This document shows, piece after piece, positions 11,341 through 23,084 of a stretch of DNA of 64,000 nt; the stretch's first letter is position 1, and the number at the start of each line of letters is the position of its first letter. The stretch is taken from the NCBI RefSeq assembly GCF_001422405.1, contig NZ_LMMV01000001.1, forward strand, positions 683,275-747,274, given 5' to 3'. The stretch is from Pseudorhodoferax sp. Leaf267 (lineage in GTDB: Bacteria; Pseudomonadota; Gammaproteobacteria; Burkholderiales; Burkholderiaceae_C). The notes under the pieces were generated by a model. It saw only the letters and a program-made list of their open reading frames with translations. It had not been told where the DNA came from and ran no database searches. Position numbers and translations under genes: made by a program.

Positions 11341-11530
11341 GGGAAGACTCCGTCGGGAGTTCGTAAAAGCAACGCGGGGGAGGTGGTGCTGGAGAGGCTA
11401 GAGGCGCCTCGTCACCGAATCGAACCGGCGGCTGTGGGGGCCACCGGTGAACTGCTGGGGATTATGACAGGAAAGAGCGGCTTCCCGAGAGGCCGGCGCA
11501 GGGGCCGGCAGGGAAGCGCTGGCGGGGGAC

Positions 11531-11863
11531 TCAGGCCAGTTGCTGGTCGATGAAGGCGGTCAGCTGGGCCTTGCTCATGGCGCCGACCTTGGTGGCCGAC
11601 AGCTCGCCGCCCTTGAAGAGCATCAATGTCGGGATGCCGCGGATGCCGAACTTCGCGGGGATGTCGCGGTTCTCATCGACATTCATCTTGGCGATCTGCA
11701 GCTTGCCCGCATAGCCCGTTGCGACTTCGTCCAGGATGGGCGCGATCATCTTGCACGGCCCGCACCACTCGGCCCAGTAGTCCACCAGGACGGGCGTGCC
11801 GGACTTCAATACATCCGCTTCGAAACTCGCGTCGGACACATGCTTGATCAATTCGTTTGCCAT
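11531..11863 (-). CDS. trxA: Thioredoxin 1
   Basis: Small cytoplasmic dithiol reductase, 110 residues, with the canonical WCGPC active site in strand-helix context ([20 protein letters not shown]) and the cis-proline loop RGIPT. SD GAGGAAG precedes ATG 11863. It is followed after 190 bp by rho on the same strand. That gap contains a GAGGCGCCTC palindrome and no gene. Confidence 0.97.
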   Translation of the reverse strand: MANELIKHVSDASFEADVLKSGTPVLVDYWAEWCGPCKMIAPILDEVATGYAGKLQIAKMNVDENRDIPAKFGIRGIPTLMLFKGGELSATKVGAMSKAQLTAFIDQQLA

Positions 11864-12033
11864 CTCTGCTTCCTCTGTCGGTGATCGGTACGGCTAAAGT
11901 CGCGGCATTGTGACAGAAACCAAGTACCGTCAAGGGGCACCCGCTTCTATCGAAGCCATAGCGAAATCCCATTCTCGACACATGCGAAAACCTTTGCGCA
12001 GCAGGGTGCTTGCACAGCGCGATGGGCGCTGAC

Positions 12034-13299
12034 ATGGCGCACCGCAACGTGGCCATCGTGGGTGGTGGGCCAGCCGGCTTGATGGCCGCCGAGCGCCTGT
12101 CACAAGCAGGGTGCCAAGTCGACCTGTACGACGCGATGCCTTCCGTGGGGCGCAAGTTTTTGCTGGCCGGCAAGGGCGGGCTGAACCTCACGCATGGCGA
12201 GGATAAGGCCCGCTTCGTGTCGCGCTACGGCGAGCGGCAGGCACATGTGCAGCCCTGGCTCGACATGCTCGATGCACAGGGTGTTCGCGACTGGGCGCAG
12301 GCCCTCGGCATCGCCACCTTCGTAGGCAGCTCCGGCCGCGTTTTCCCCACCGACATGAAGGCCGCGCCGCTGCTGCGCGCCTGGCTGCACCGCCTGCGCG
12401 CTGGCGGCGTGCGCCTGCACATGCGCCACCGCTGGTCGGGTTGGGACGATGCGATGCATCCGCGCTTCGAGACGCCCGATGGTGCACGCAGCATCGAGGC
12501 CGACGCGCTGGTGCTGGCGCTCGGCGGGGCGAGCTGGCCGCGCCTGGGCTCGACCGGGGCCTGGGTCGAGCCGCTGCGCGCACGCGGCGTGGCCGTCGCG
12601 CCCCTGCGGCCGGCCAATTGCGGCTTCGATGTGGCGGCCACGCCGCGCACGGCAGGCGCACCGGGTTGGAGCGCGCATTTCGCCGAGCGCTTCGCTGGCC
12701 AGCCGCTGAAGTCCGTGGCGCTGCGCTGCGACGACGGCCAGGGGGGGCAGTTCCTGCGCAAGGGCGAGTTCGTCGCGACCGCCACCGGCATCGAGGGCAG
12801 CCTGGTCTACGCCGCCTCGGCCTTGCTGCGCGAGCAGATCGCGCGCGAGGGCCAGGCCACGGCTTGGCTGGACCTGCTGCCAGACCGTACGCCCGAGCAG
12901 GTGCTGGGCGCCGTGCGCCATCCCCGCGGCGCGCGATCGCTGTCGAGCCACCTCAAGAGCCGTTTGTCGCTGGACGGCACCAAGCTCGCGCTGCTGTACG
13001 AGATGCTGACGCCCGAGGCCATGCACGACCCTGCTGCGCTGGCCACAGCGATCAAGGCCCTGCCTCTGCCACTTTCTGCCGCGCGGCCGGTCGAGGAAGC
13101 CATCAGCACCGCAGGTGGCGTGGCATTCGATGCGATGGATTCCACTTCGATGCTCAAGGCGCTGCCCGGCGTGTTTTGCGCCGGCGAGATGGTCGACTGG
13201 GAAGCGCCCACCGGCGGCTATCTGCTGACGGCGTGCATGGCCAGCGGTGCCGTGGCCGCCCAGGGCGTGCTGGGCCACTTCGCGGCGGCAGGTCGCTGA
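12034..13299 (+). CDS. BaiN/HI0933-like NAD(P)/FAD-dependent flavoprotein
   Basis: Putative flavoprotein oxidoreductase of the HI0933/BaiN type, 421 residues. The N-terminal Rossmann FAD motif is clear (VAIVGGGPAGLMAAERL), followed by the family signature GRKFLLAGKGGLNLTH. The C-terminal FAD-binding region (GVFCAGEMVDWEAPTGGYLLTACMAS) is intact. The substrate is not known for most members. ATG 12034 is preferred because it places the GGGPAG loop directly at the N-terminus; ATG 12022 and TTG 12010 are in frame with no better SD. Its stop overlaps the start of macA. Confidence 0.88.
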   Translation: MAHRNVAIVGGGPAGLMAAERLSQAGCQVDLYDAMPSVGRKFLLAGKGGLNLTHGEDKARFVSRYGERQAHVQPWLDMLDAQGVRDWAQALGIATFVGSSGRVFPTDMKAAPLLRAWLHRLRAGGVRLHMRHRWSGWDDAMHPRFETPDGARSIEADALVLALGGASWPRLGSTGAWVEPLRARGVAVAPLRPANCGFDVAATPRTAGAPGWSAHFAERFAGQPLKSVALRCDDGQGGQFLRKGEFVATATGIEGSLVYAASALLREQIAREGQATAWLDLLPDRTPEQVLGAVRHPRGARSLSSHLKSRLSLDGTKLALLYEMLTPEAMHDPAALATAIKALPLPLSAARPVEEAISTAGGVAFDAMDSTSMLKALPGVFCAGEMVDWEAPTGGYLLTACMASGAVAAQGVLGHFAAAGR

Positions 13300-14515
13300 T
13301 GGCCACCGCACGCCCGGCGGCGCTTCGCCCGCGCCTGTTGCTCATCCTCGTCGTGCTGCTCGCGCTGGGCTACGGCGTCTACCGCTACGCCTTCACCACC
13401 CCACCGCCCCCTGCCTTCATCACCGCCCCCGCCACGCGCCAGGACATCGAGGACACGGTGCTGGCCAACGGCACGCTGCAGGCCTTCAAGCAGGTCAGCG
13501 TGGGCGCCCAGGTCTCGGGCCAGGTCAAGTCGCTCAAGGTCAAGTTGGGCGACGAGGTGCGGCAGGGCCAGCTGGTGGCCGAGATCGACTCCGTCCCGCA
13601 GCAGAACAAGCTGCGCAATGCCGAGGCCGCGCTGGCCAGCATCCAGGCGCAGCTGGCTTCGGCGCGCGCCACGCTGGCGCAGGGCGAGATCACGCAGGGC
13701 CGCGAGCAGCGCATGCGCGCCGAGGACGCGACCTCGCAAGCCAACCTGGATGCGGCCGATGCCGCCGTGGCCACCGGCCGCGCCAGCGTGCGCGCGCTGC
13801 AGGCCCAGGTCGAGCAGGCGCGCATCACGGTGGATACGGCGCGCGTGGACCTGGGCTACGCACGCATCGTCTCGCCGATCGCCGGCCAGGTCGTGGCCAT
13901 CGTGACGGAGGAGGGCACGACCGTGAACGCCAACCAGGCGGCGCCCACCATCATCATCGTGGCGCAGGTCGACACCATGACCGTGAAGGCGTCGATCTCC
14001 GAGGCCGACGTCACCAGCGTCAAGCCCGGCCAGCGCGTGTACTTCACGATCCTGGGCGAGCCGGACAAGCGCTACCAGGCGCGGCTGCGCACCATCGAGC
14101 CAGCGACCGATGCGATCCGCACCAGCGGTAGCGCCACCGCGCTGGGCAGCAGCACCAGCGCCGCCACCACGGCGAACGCCACGGCCATCTACTACAACGG
14201 CCTGTTCGACGTGGACAACGCGGACCGCGCGCTGCGCATTTCGATGACGGCCCAGGTCTACATCGTGCGCGGCGAGGCCAAGGGCGCGGTGACCATTCCC
14301 GCTGCCGCGCTGAGCGCGCGCACGACCGACGGGCGCTACGAGGTCAGCGTGCTCGACGCGCAGGGCCAGCCACAGGCACGCCAGCTGCGCATCGGCATGA
14401 ACAACAAGGTGCGTGCCCAGGTGCTCGAAGGCCTGGTCGAGGGCGAGCAGGTCGTGCTGGGCGATGCCAAGGCGCTGACCGACAGCGGCCCGCGCCGCGG
14501 CCCGCCGCGCATGTG

Positions 14516-14516
<1 letters not shown>
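13299..14516 (+). CDS. macA: MacA-type periplasmic adaptor of an ABC efflux pump
   Basis: Membrane fusion protein, 405 residues, that links the MacB ABC transporter to a TolC-like outer-membrane channel. It has an N-terminal membrane anchor ([20 protein letters not shown]), a biotinyl-lipoyl-like half-motif ([21 protein letters not shown]), a long alpha-helical hairpin (about 95-175) and beta-barrel/MPD domains. The ATG at 13299 overlaps the TGA of the flavoprotein gene. It overlaps macB by one base (or 4 nt if macB starts at GTG 14513), giving a coupled macAB pair. No tolC is nearby. Confidence 0.92.
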
Positions 14517-16491
<1,975 letters not shown>

Positions 16492-16495
<4 letters not shown>

Positions 16496-17517
16496 TCAGC
16501 GGGGCTGGGGGCCAGTGCCTTGTCCAGCTCGTCCATCTCGCGCTGGTCCCAGCTGTTCTTGACCTCCAGAATGCGCGGCAGGATGGTGTCGAACACGGCC
16601 ACCAGCGCCGGGTCGAAATGGCTGCCGCTGCCCTCGTGCAGCATGGCCATGATGCGGTCCAGCGGCCAGGCCTCCTTGTAAGGGCGGCGCATGCTCAGCG
16701 CGTCGAACACGTCGGCGATGGCCACGATGCGCGCCGACTCGGGGATGTCCTTGCCGGCCAGCCCGGTGGGGTAGCCGGTGCCGTCCCACCGCTCGTGGTG
16801 GCACAGCGCGATCTCGGCTGCCAGCACGAAGACCGGCGCGTCGCTCTTGACCAGGATGTCGTGGCCGATGCGCGGGTGCGTGCGCATCACCTCCCATTCC
16901 GCTGCGTCCAGCTTGCCCGGCTTGCGCAGGATGGTGTGCGGGATGCCGACCTTGCCCGTGTCGTGCATGGGGGCGGCCAGCTCCAGCATGCCCGCGCGCT
17001 CCTTGGTCCAGCCATGCGCCTCGGCCAGCAGCCTGGCGTAGGCGGCCATGCGCCAGATGTGCACGCCGGTGTCGTTGTCGTTGTAGTGGCCGGCCTCGCC
17101 CAGCATGTAGATCGCCGTGCGGTAGCTTTTTTCCAGCGCCGTGGCGCGCACCAGCGACAGGTGCGTGCGCACGCGGGCCCGCACGATGAGCGGCGATACC
17201 GGCTTGACGATGTAGTCCACGCCACCAGCGGCAAAGCCGGCCGCCTCGTCGCCCACATCGGACAGCGCGGTCACGAAGATCACCGGCGTGTCGTGCGTGG
17301 CTGGGTTGGCCTTGAGCTGACGGCACAGGTCGTAGCCGTCCATGTCGGGCATGCGGATGTCCAGCAGGATCAGCGAGGGCTGGTGCTTGGCGGCTGCAGC
17401 GAGGGCTTCGGCGCCGCTGCGTGCGAACACCAGCGCATGGTCGGGAGCCAGGATCTGGCGCAGCGTGGCGAGGTTGCTGGGCTCGTCGTCGACGATGAGG
17501 ATGGGACGGTGCGGCAT
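16492..17517 (-). CDS. Response regulator with HD-GYP c-di-GMP phosphodiesterase domain
   Basis: 341-residue RpfG-like regulator. The receiver domain (1-120) has the acidic pair (VDDE) and phosphoacceptor in [13 protein letters not shown]. The HD-GYP domain shows the catalytic HD ([11 protein letters not shown]), the second histidine block ([11 protein letters not shown]) and the GYP signature ([14 protein letters not shown]), so cyclic-di-GMP hydrolysis is likely. The start at 17517 ([12 protein letters not shown]) is chosen because it begins at the receiver's first strand. The hybrid kinase gene ends 34 bp upstream on the same strand, so the two probably form a phosphorelay unit. Confidence 0.92.
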
Positions 17518-17551
17518 GCGGGTGTCCTCTGGGGGGTGCGGGTGCTGGTCC

Positions 17552-20500
17552 TCAAGCTGCCGTGACGGACGCATCGAGCATGCGTCTGACCAGCGCTTCG
17601 GTACCGCGGAAGTCGAAGTCGTCCAGCAGGCGCTGCAAGGCCTGGTGCTCGCCGGGCGGCAATGCGGTGGCAAGCGCTGCCATCACCGGCTCGGCGTGGG
17701 AGGGGTCGTCGTGGTCCAGGGTCTGCAGCAGGTCGTGCAGCAGGCTCAAGGCTTCGGGCGAATGCGTTGCGCGTGGGGCGGCGGGATCGGCCTGCGGTGG
17801 CTCGACCGTGCCGTCGGCCTGCAGGCGCGCGATGGACGTGCAGGCCTCGCCCAGGGCCTGGCCCAGCCGGTCCAGTGCGCCGGTCGCGTCCAGCCCCTCG
17901 CTCAGCAGCCGCTCCACGTCGGTGGCCAGCTGCGCCGTATCGGGCAGGGCCAGGTGCGCGGCCACACCGCGCAGGCGGTGGGCAAGGGCGGCGGCCGCAT
18001 CCTGCTCGCCGTGCGCCAGGTGCCGCCCGATCTGCTGGGCCGTGTCCGCATGGTCGCGCACGAACTTCGCAAGAAAGCGGCCATAGACCTGCCGGTCGTT
18101 CCAGATCTGCAGGCCCTGCGCGACGTCGATGCCGGGCGCGTCGGGTGGCGGCGTCACGACGATGCGTGCGCGCGCGACTTGCGCCGGCAGGGCCGGCGCC
18201 TGGCCGGTCAGGCGCCGGATCAGCGCCACGGCATGGCCCACGTCGAACGGCTTGCTGATGAACTCGTTCATGCCGGCTGCACGCGCGGCGTCCTGCTGTG
18301 TCTTGAAGGCGCCCGCGGTCAGCGCCACGATGGGCAGTTGCGCCGTGGCCGGATCCGCATGCGCACGGATACGGCGCGTGGCCTCGATGCCGTCCATGAC
18401 CGGCATCTGCACGTCCATGAGCACGATGTCGATGCCGTGCGCACGGTCTTTCAGCCGGTCCAGGGCCTGTTCGCCATCAGCGGCCAGCATCACGTCGGCG
18501 CCCTGGCTTTCCAGGATGCGCTGCGCGACTTCCCGGTTGATCTCGCTGTCGTCCACGACGAGGATGTGCAGGCCCGAGAGCTTGCGTTCGCGGGCCGCCT
18601 CCACCAATGGCGCCGCGCCGGCCACGGTGGCGCGCTTGCGCTGCGCTGCGACCACGGCGTCGTAGAGCTTGGAGCCGGTCAGCGGCTTGTCCACCACGGC
18701 ATCGAGCACGTCCTGGCCGGCGGCGTCCAGCAGGCTGGCGCGCGCATGGGCCGTGACCATGATCACGATCGGGCATTCGCCCACGGCCACGGTGGTGCGG
18801 ATCGCGCGGGCTGCGGCCAGCCCGTCCATGCCGCTCATCTGCCAGTCCAGCAGCACGACGTCGGGCAGGGTGCGGCGCGTGGCGCGGTCGGCGATGGTCT
18901 CCAGGGCCGCGCGGCCCGACTCCACGGCATCGATCTGCCAGCCCAGCGACCGGGCCGTGGCCACGGCGGCCTCCCGGCCGATCGAGCTGTCGTCGGCCAC
19001 GAGGGCGCTGACCTGCAGCATGGCCGGCGAGGAGAAATGTGACGGAGGTGCTAGCTCGAACGGCAGCGTGAACCAGAACTCGCTGCCCTGGCCCAGTACG
19101 CTGTTCACGCCGATCTCGCCGCCCATCAGCTCCACGAGTTGGCGGCAGATGCTCAGGCCCAGGCCCGTGCCGCCGAAGCGGCGCGTGGTCGAGGTGTCGG
19201 CCTGCGTGAACGGCGAGAAGATGTCGGCCTGTGTCTCCGGCCCCATGCCGATGCCCGTGTCTGTCACGGAAAAGCGCAGCACCAGCTGGCGCTGGTCGCG
19301 CCGCAGCAGGCGCATCTGCACGGCCACCTGGCCGCTGTCGGTGAACTTGATGGCGTTGCCCGTCAGGTTCACGAGCACCTGCTCCAGACGCAAGGCGTCG
19401 CCGACCAGGTGGCCGGTGCCGACCGGCGGCGGCGCGATCACCAGGGCCAGCGCCTTGTCGCCGGCATTGACGCCCATGATGGTGGCCACGTTGTCGATCA
19501 CGTCGCCGAGCCGGAACGGTGCGTGCTCGATCTCCAGGCGGCCGGCCTCGATCTTCGAGATGTCCAAGATGTGATTGATGATGCCCAGCAGCGTGCGGCC
19601 CGCGGAATGGATCTTGCGCACCAGCGCCAATGGCTCGTGGCCCACGGTGCTGCGCTCGAGCAGATAGGCCAGGCCCAGGATGGCGTTCAGCGGAGTGCGG
19701 ACCTCGTGGCTCATGTTCGCGACGAACTCGGCCTTGGCGCGGCTGGCCTTCTCGGCGACGTCGCGTGCCAGCATGAGTTCCGTCTCGGCCTGCTTCAGGG
19801 CCGAGATGTCTTGCAGGAACACCATCGTGGCCATGCCCTCGGACAGCTGCACGGATGCGCTGGCCGCCAGAACCGGCAGCTGGGTGCCGTCCTTGCGCAC
19901 GCTGTAGGTCTCGGCGGCCTGGCTGGGCAGTTGCCCTGTGCTGCGCGCCTGCATGCCCACTGCCAACGCGGCATGGCTGTTCGCTGCGAAAAAATCTCGC
20001 CAGGGCATTCCTTGCAGGCTATCGGTGTCGGCATAGCCGTGCATGGCCAGGAATCCCTGGTTCGTGTAGTCGAACAGCCCGCCGCGCAGGATGGCCACTG
20101 CCACGGGGGCGCGCTCGATCAGCATGCGAAAGCGCATCTCCGACAGCTTGAGCGCGGTCTCGGCGCGCCGGCTGGTGATGTCGCGCACCACCGCCAGGAA
20201 GCGCGGTGCCCGTTCGGCGGTGGCCGGCAGGTACTGCAGGAACACTTCGACCGGGATCGCATGGCCGTCGCGGTGGCGGTGCGTGGCCTCGATCAGCTGC
20301 GACGGCTGCTCGCCGGCCACCAACGGGCGCGTGCGCTCGCGGTATTGCTCGGGCGTGGTGTCCCACAGCAGGTCGGGCGGGCTCATCAGCAGCAGCGCGT
20401 CCTCGCTGTAGCCGGTGGTGCGGATTGCGCCTTCGTTCACGTAGATGAATCGCAGGGTCTGGGCATCGAGGATGAACACGCAGTCCAGCGTCTCGTCCAG

Positions 20501-21931
20501 CATGTTCTTGAAATCGCGCAGCTCCGCTTCGCGCGCGGCGATCAGGCCGGCTGCGCGCTTGCGCTCGGTGATGTCCATGTGCGTGCCGGTCATGCGCACG
20601 GCGCGGCCCGTGCCGTCGCGCTGCACGACATTGCCGCGCGACAGGATCCACACCCAGTGGCCATCGGCGTGGCGCATGCGGTACTCGGCCTCGTAGCGTT
20701 GCGCGCGGCCGTTCACATGGGCCTCGACCTGCAGCTGGACGGCCTTCCAGTCCTCGGGCTCCATGCGCTCGTGCCAGGGCTGGCGTTCCAGCTGCATCTG
20801 GGCCGGCGTCAGCCCCAGGATCGCGCAGCCCCGTTCGTCCATCACGTGCTGATTGGTGGTGATGTTCCAGTCCCACAGGCCCAGGTCTGCGCCGCGCAGT
20901 GCCAGCGCCACGCGTTCCTCGCTCTCCAGGCGTGCGGCCCGGCTGGCCTGGTCCAGCAGCGCCATCTGCGTGCGGCGGCGCTGCAGCAGCCACAGGCTCA
21001 GGCTGCAGGCCAGCGCCAGGCCCATGAACAGCAGGGCATAGGCGCGTGCCTGCTGCCAGATCGGTGCATAGATCGCCGCGCGCGAGCGGCCCACCGCCAC
21101 CAGCAGCGCGTTGTCCATGTTGAGGGCGGGCGGTTGCACCTTGCGCAGCGCGACCAGGCGCTCCGGATCGCCGTCGCTGCCGCTGCCCATCGACACCAGT
21201 GCGGTGGCATCGTTGCCGGTCTGCCGCTGCGCCAGCGTGTCGGCCAGAGGCAGGCGCGAAACGGCCTCGCTGGCCATGGCGGGGCTGACCTGGAACGGCT
21301 GGCCCCGGCCATGCAGCACCGAGGCCCACATGTCCGGTGCGTAAACGACCGAGCCGAGCACACTGCCGAAGTATTCCGGGTCGAGCGTGGCGGTCACAAG
21401 CAGGCCCAGCCCCCCGCCGGCTGCGACAGATGCCTTGGCCACATTGATGGCCACGCTGCCCAGATAGGAGCGAAACGGCGCGGACAGGTGCAGCACCTCA
21501 TCGCTGGGCTGCGCGCTCGCACTGCGGAAGTAGTCGCGCTCGCGGTAGTTGCGCCCCAGCAGCTCAGGCCGGTTCGACGCGAGCACCGTGCCCTGCGCGT
21601 CCATCACGGCCAGTGTGCGCACGCCGGGCATGACGTCGGCAAGCGCACGCAGTTGCGGCTCGCCGGATTGCGCCATCGGCGCCGGCCAGTGCGCCGCACT
21701 GGCCAGCACGGTCTGCAGCGCCCGGTCGATGCCTTCGAGCTGGCGGCGGATGTTGTGCTCGACCACCTGCGCCTGCGTCTGCAGGCGCGCCCGCTCTGCG
21801 CCATCGATGCGTTGGTGCTCCTGCACCAGCGCGTACGCCATCACACCCCCTAGCGCCACCACGACGGCCATCAGAACAATCCATTCGCGAACCGGCGCAG
21901 AACGCCGACCCGAGATTTGATTTGCTTTCAT
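17552..21931 (-). CDS. Multi-PAS hybrid sensor histidine kinase with two receivers and an Hpt domain
   Basis: 1459-residue membrane kinase. TM1 is at about 17-36, followed by a periplasmic sensor of roughly 250 residues (dCache/CHASE-like, with WASVLHGRGQPFQV) and TM2 near 295. Three PAS/PAC modules follow, then HisKA (FVANMSHEVRTPLNAILG) and HATPase_c (DTGIGM, GTGLGLSICRQL). Two receivers (LLDWQMSGMDG; LMDVQMPVMDG) and an Hpt domain (AHRLRGVAAHL) complete it. The Hpt histidine could pass phosphate to the adjacent HD-GYP regulator, connecting an extracellular signal to c-di-GMP turnover. The stimulus is unknown. Confidence 0.93.
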   Translation of the reverse strand: MKANQISGRRSAPVREWIVLMAVVVALGGVMAYALVQEHQRIDGAERARLQTQAQVVEHNIRRQLEGIDRALQTVLASAAHWPAPMAQSGEPQLRALADVMPGVRTLAVMDAQGTVLASNRPELLGRNYRERDYFRSASAQPSDEVLHLSAPFRSYLGSVAINVAKASVAAGGGLGLLVTATLDPEYFGSVLGSVVYAPDMWASVLHGRGQPFQVSPAMASEAVSRLPLADTLAQRQTGNDATALVSMGSGSDGDPERLVALRKVQPPALNMDNALLVAVGRSRAAIYAPIWQQARAYALLFMGLALACSLSLWLLQRRRTQMALLDQASRAARLESEERVALALRGADLGLWDWNITTNQHVMDERGCAILGLTPAQMQLERQPWHERMEPEDWKAVQLQVEAHVNGRAQRYEAEYRMRHADGHWVWILSRGNVVQRDGTGRAVRMTGTHMDITERKRAAGLIAAREAELRDFKNMLDETLDCVFILDAQTLRFIYVNEGAIRTTGYSEDALLLMSPPDLLWDTTPEQYRERTRPLVAGEQPSQLIEATHRHRDGHAIPVEVFLQYLPATAERAPRFLAVVRDITSRRAETALKLSEMRFRMLIERAPVAVAILRGGLFDYTNQGFLAMHGYADTDSLQGMPWRDFFAANSHAALAVGMQARSTGQLPSQAAETYSVRKDGTQLPVLAASASVQLSEGMATMVFLQDISALKQAETELMLARDVAEKASRAKAEFVANMSHEVRTPLNAILGLAYLLERSTVGHEPLALVRKIHSAGRTLLGIINHILDISKIEAGRLEIEHAPFRLGDVIDNVATIMGVNAGDKALALVIAPPPVGTGHLVGDALRLEQVLVNLTGNAIKFTDSGQVAVQMRLLRRDQRQLVLRFSVTDTGIGMGPETQADIFSPFTQADTSTTRRFGGTGLGLSICRQLVELMGGEIGVNSVLGQGSEFWFTLPFELAPPSHFSSPAMLQVSALVADDSSIGREAAVATARSLGWQIDAVESGRAALETIADRATRRTLPDVVLLDWQMSGMDGLAAARAIRTTVAVGECPIVIMVTAHARASLLDAAGQDVLDAVVDKPLTGSKLYDAVVAAQRKRATVAGAAPLVEAARERKLSGLHILVVDDSEINREVAQRILESQGADVMLAADGEQALDRLKDRAHGIDIVLMDVQMPVMDGIEATRRIRAHADPATAQLPIVALTAGAFKTQQDAARAAGMNEFISKPFDVGHAVALIRRLTGQAPALPAQVARARIVVTPPPDAPGIDVAQGLQIWNDRQVYGRFLAKFVRDHADTAQQIGRHLAHGEQDAAAALAHRLRGVAAHLALPDTAQLATDVERLLSEGLDATGALDRLGQALGEACTSIARLQADGTVEPPQADPAAPRATHSPEALSLLHDLLQTLDHDDPSHAEPVMAALATALPPGEHQALQRLLDDFDFRGTEALVRRMLDASVTAA

Positions 21932-22181
21932 TTCATAGCATTATCGGGTCTTAAATGTTGCACTTTTCAGGCGGATTGGTTGTGCACACAGTTGTACCAC
22001 CTTCTGTGCGCCGGGCGGAACGCACGAGTGGATGCTGTGAGAGATGCGTCGGGCCCGTGCGGCGTGCCCGGCCGACGGAAGGAATGCGGTAGACGTGAAA
22101 TGAAGGCCGAGTGGGAGCAGAGCGTCCCGACAGCCATGTCGTGGCACCGTCGTGGCACCAGCCGGACAGAAAAGATTGGGG
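21932..22181. other. Non-coding host DNA left of attL
   Basis: 250 bp between the hybrid-kinase start and the integrated element. No supported gene. Without the element this would be the native downstream flank of ffs: on the minus strand the ffs 3' arm would continue into a C-rich stretch then AATCTTTTCTG. An 11-bp sequence at 21957-21967 (GTTGCACTTTT) recurs inverted at 22256-22266 inside the element. Confidence 0.6.
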
Positions 22182-22198
22182 GGTGACGAGCCTTGACC
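22182..22198 (+). repeat. attL: 17-bp direct repeat, displaced ffs 3' end
   Basis: GGTGACGAGCCTTGACC, identical to 36953-36969. The right-hand copy forms the 3' arm of the 4.5S RNA terminal stem. This left-hand copy is the fragment displaced by integration and marks the left boundary of the 14.8-kb element. Confidence 0.85.
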
Positions 22199-22289
22199 AC
22201 GTCAAAATCTTCAGCATATCCTTTGAAATCAACAGCTTACGAAGACTGATATTCCAAAAGTGCAACACCAAAGTGTCACGCGAGAGGCT

Positions 22290-22964
22290 CTATTTTACGA
22301 TTTCAATGAGAGCCCTCGACCACTCTCTTTCCATGCCGAAGAACTGGTAGTTTGGATGGGCTGCCGCCTCGTTCAGAGCGTTGCCAATGACTTCAGCCGC
22401 TCGTGCAGCACTTGGCAGCGAACCGTCTGCCGGGCCGTGCATGACCACTCCGCTAGATAGTTCCGCGTCTAACACGTGGAGAGCTTGGCCAAGGTGCGTC
22501 CTACCGTCGAGAACCACCGCCAGCGTTTCTGCATGAGGCAATTGATCTACAGGCAGCCGGTCGAGAGCTTGCGCATAAAGACGCAGGCGGCCCGCCGCGA
22601 AAGCAGTTCCAAGGCTCGTGCCTGTGAACACTGCGTCTCTGCGTTCGATTGCGACCTTTTTCAGTGTGAAGTGGGCTTCCAAGAACACTGCGCCCTGCAG
22701 CTTTAGGATTCGCCGTATTTCCTCATCCTGAGCTTTTTTAGCGCGTCTGTTTTCTAGGTCGTGCTGCCACGCGACTACTGCGCCGGTAGCGGCAATAGCG
22801 ACAATGGAGCCGACTGCTTGGACCCACGCAGGTGCGTTGATGTGGTCCAACCATCTGGCGATAGTGTTGTACCCCGGTACGATGGCGAGAACGGCGATAA
22901 CTGCAATCAGGACAGCCACGCACATCCATATCCGCTCAAACCAGCTCGTTTCCTTGCTTTCCAT
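22290..22964 (-). CDS. Membrane-anchored protein of unknown function beside attL
   Basis: 224 residues from ATG 22964, which has a good SD (AGAGGGGCGGAG). Two N-terminal hydrophobic segments (about 12-33 and 47-65; the second includes PAWVQAVGSIVAIAATGAVVAW) are followed by a basic linker and a mostly helical cytoplasmic domain of about 150 residues with no catalytic motif I can recognise. It is the outermost gene of the element and the only leftward gene with a strong SD, so it may be an independently acquired cargo gene. Such positions often hold immunity or lysogenic-conversion genes, but nothing in the sequence proves that. Confidence 0.7.
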   Translation of the reverse strand: MESKETSWFERIWMCVAVLIAVIAVLAIVPGYNTIARWLDHINAPAWVQAVGSIVAIAATGAVVAWQHDLENRRAKKAQDEEIRRILKLQGAVFLEAHFTLKKVAIERRDAVFTGTSLGTAFAAGRLRLYAQALDRLPVDQLPHAETLAVVLDGRTHLGQALHVLDAELSSGVVMHGPADGSLPSAARAAEVIGNALNEAAAHPNYQFFGMEREWSRALIEIVK

Positions 22965-23084
22965 CTCCGCCCCTCTTTTCGGGGAAGTGTGCCTTACCTG
23001 CTTTGAAGGTGAGCGAATGTCAAGGTCGAAAAAAGCAGGTGCAGAGCATGGCCAGAAAGCCACGTCCACACCTGCAAACCTATC

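Noticed and set aside
11341-11530. Possible tRNA between trxA and rho (GGTTCGATTC on the minus strand)
   Set aside because: No acceptor stem, anticodon arm or CCA end can be built around this T-loop-like string.
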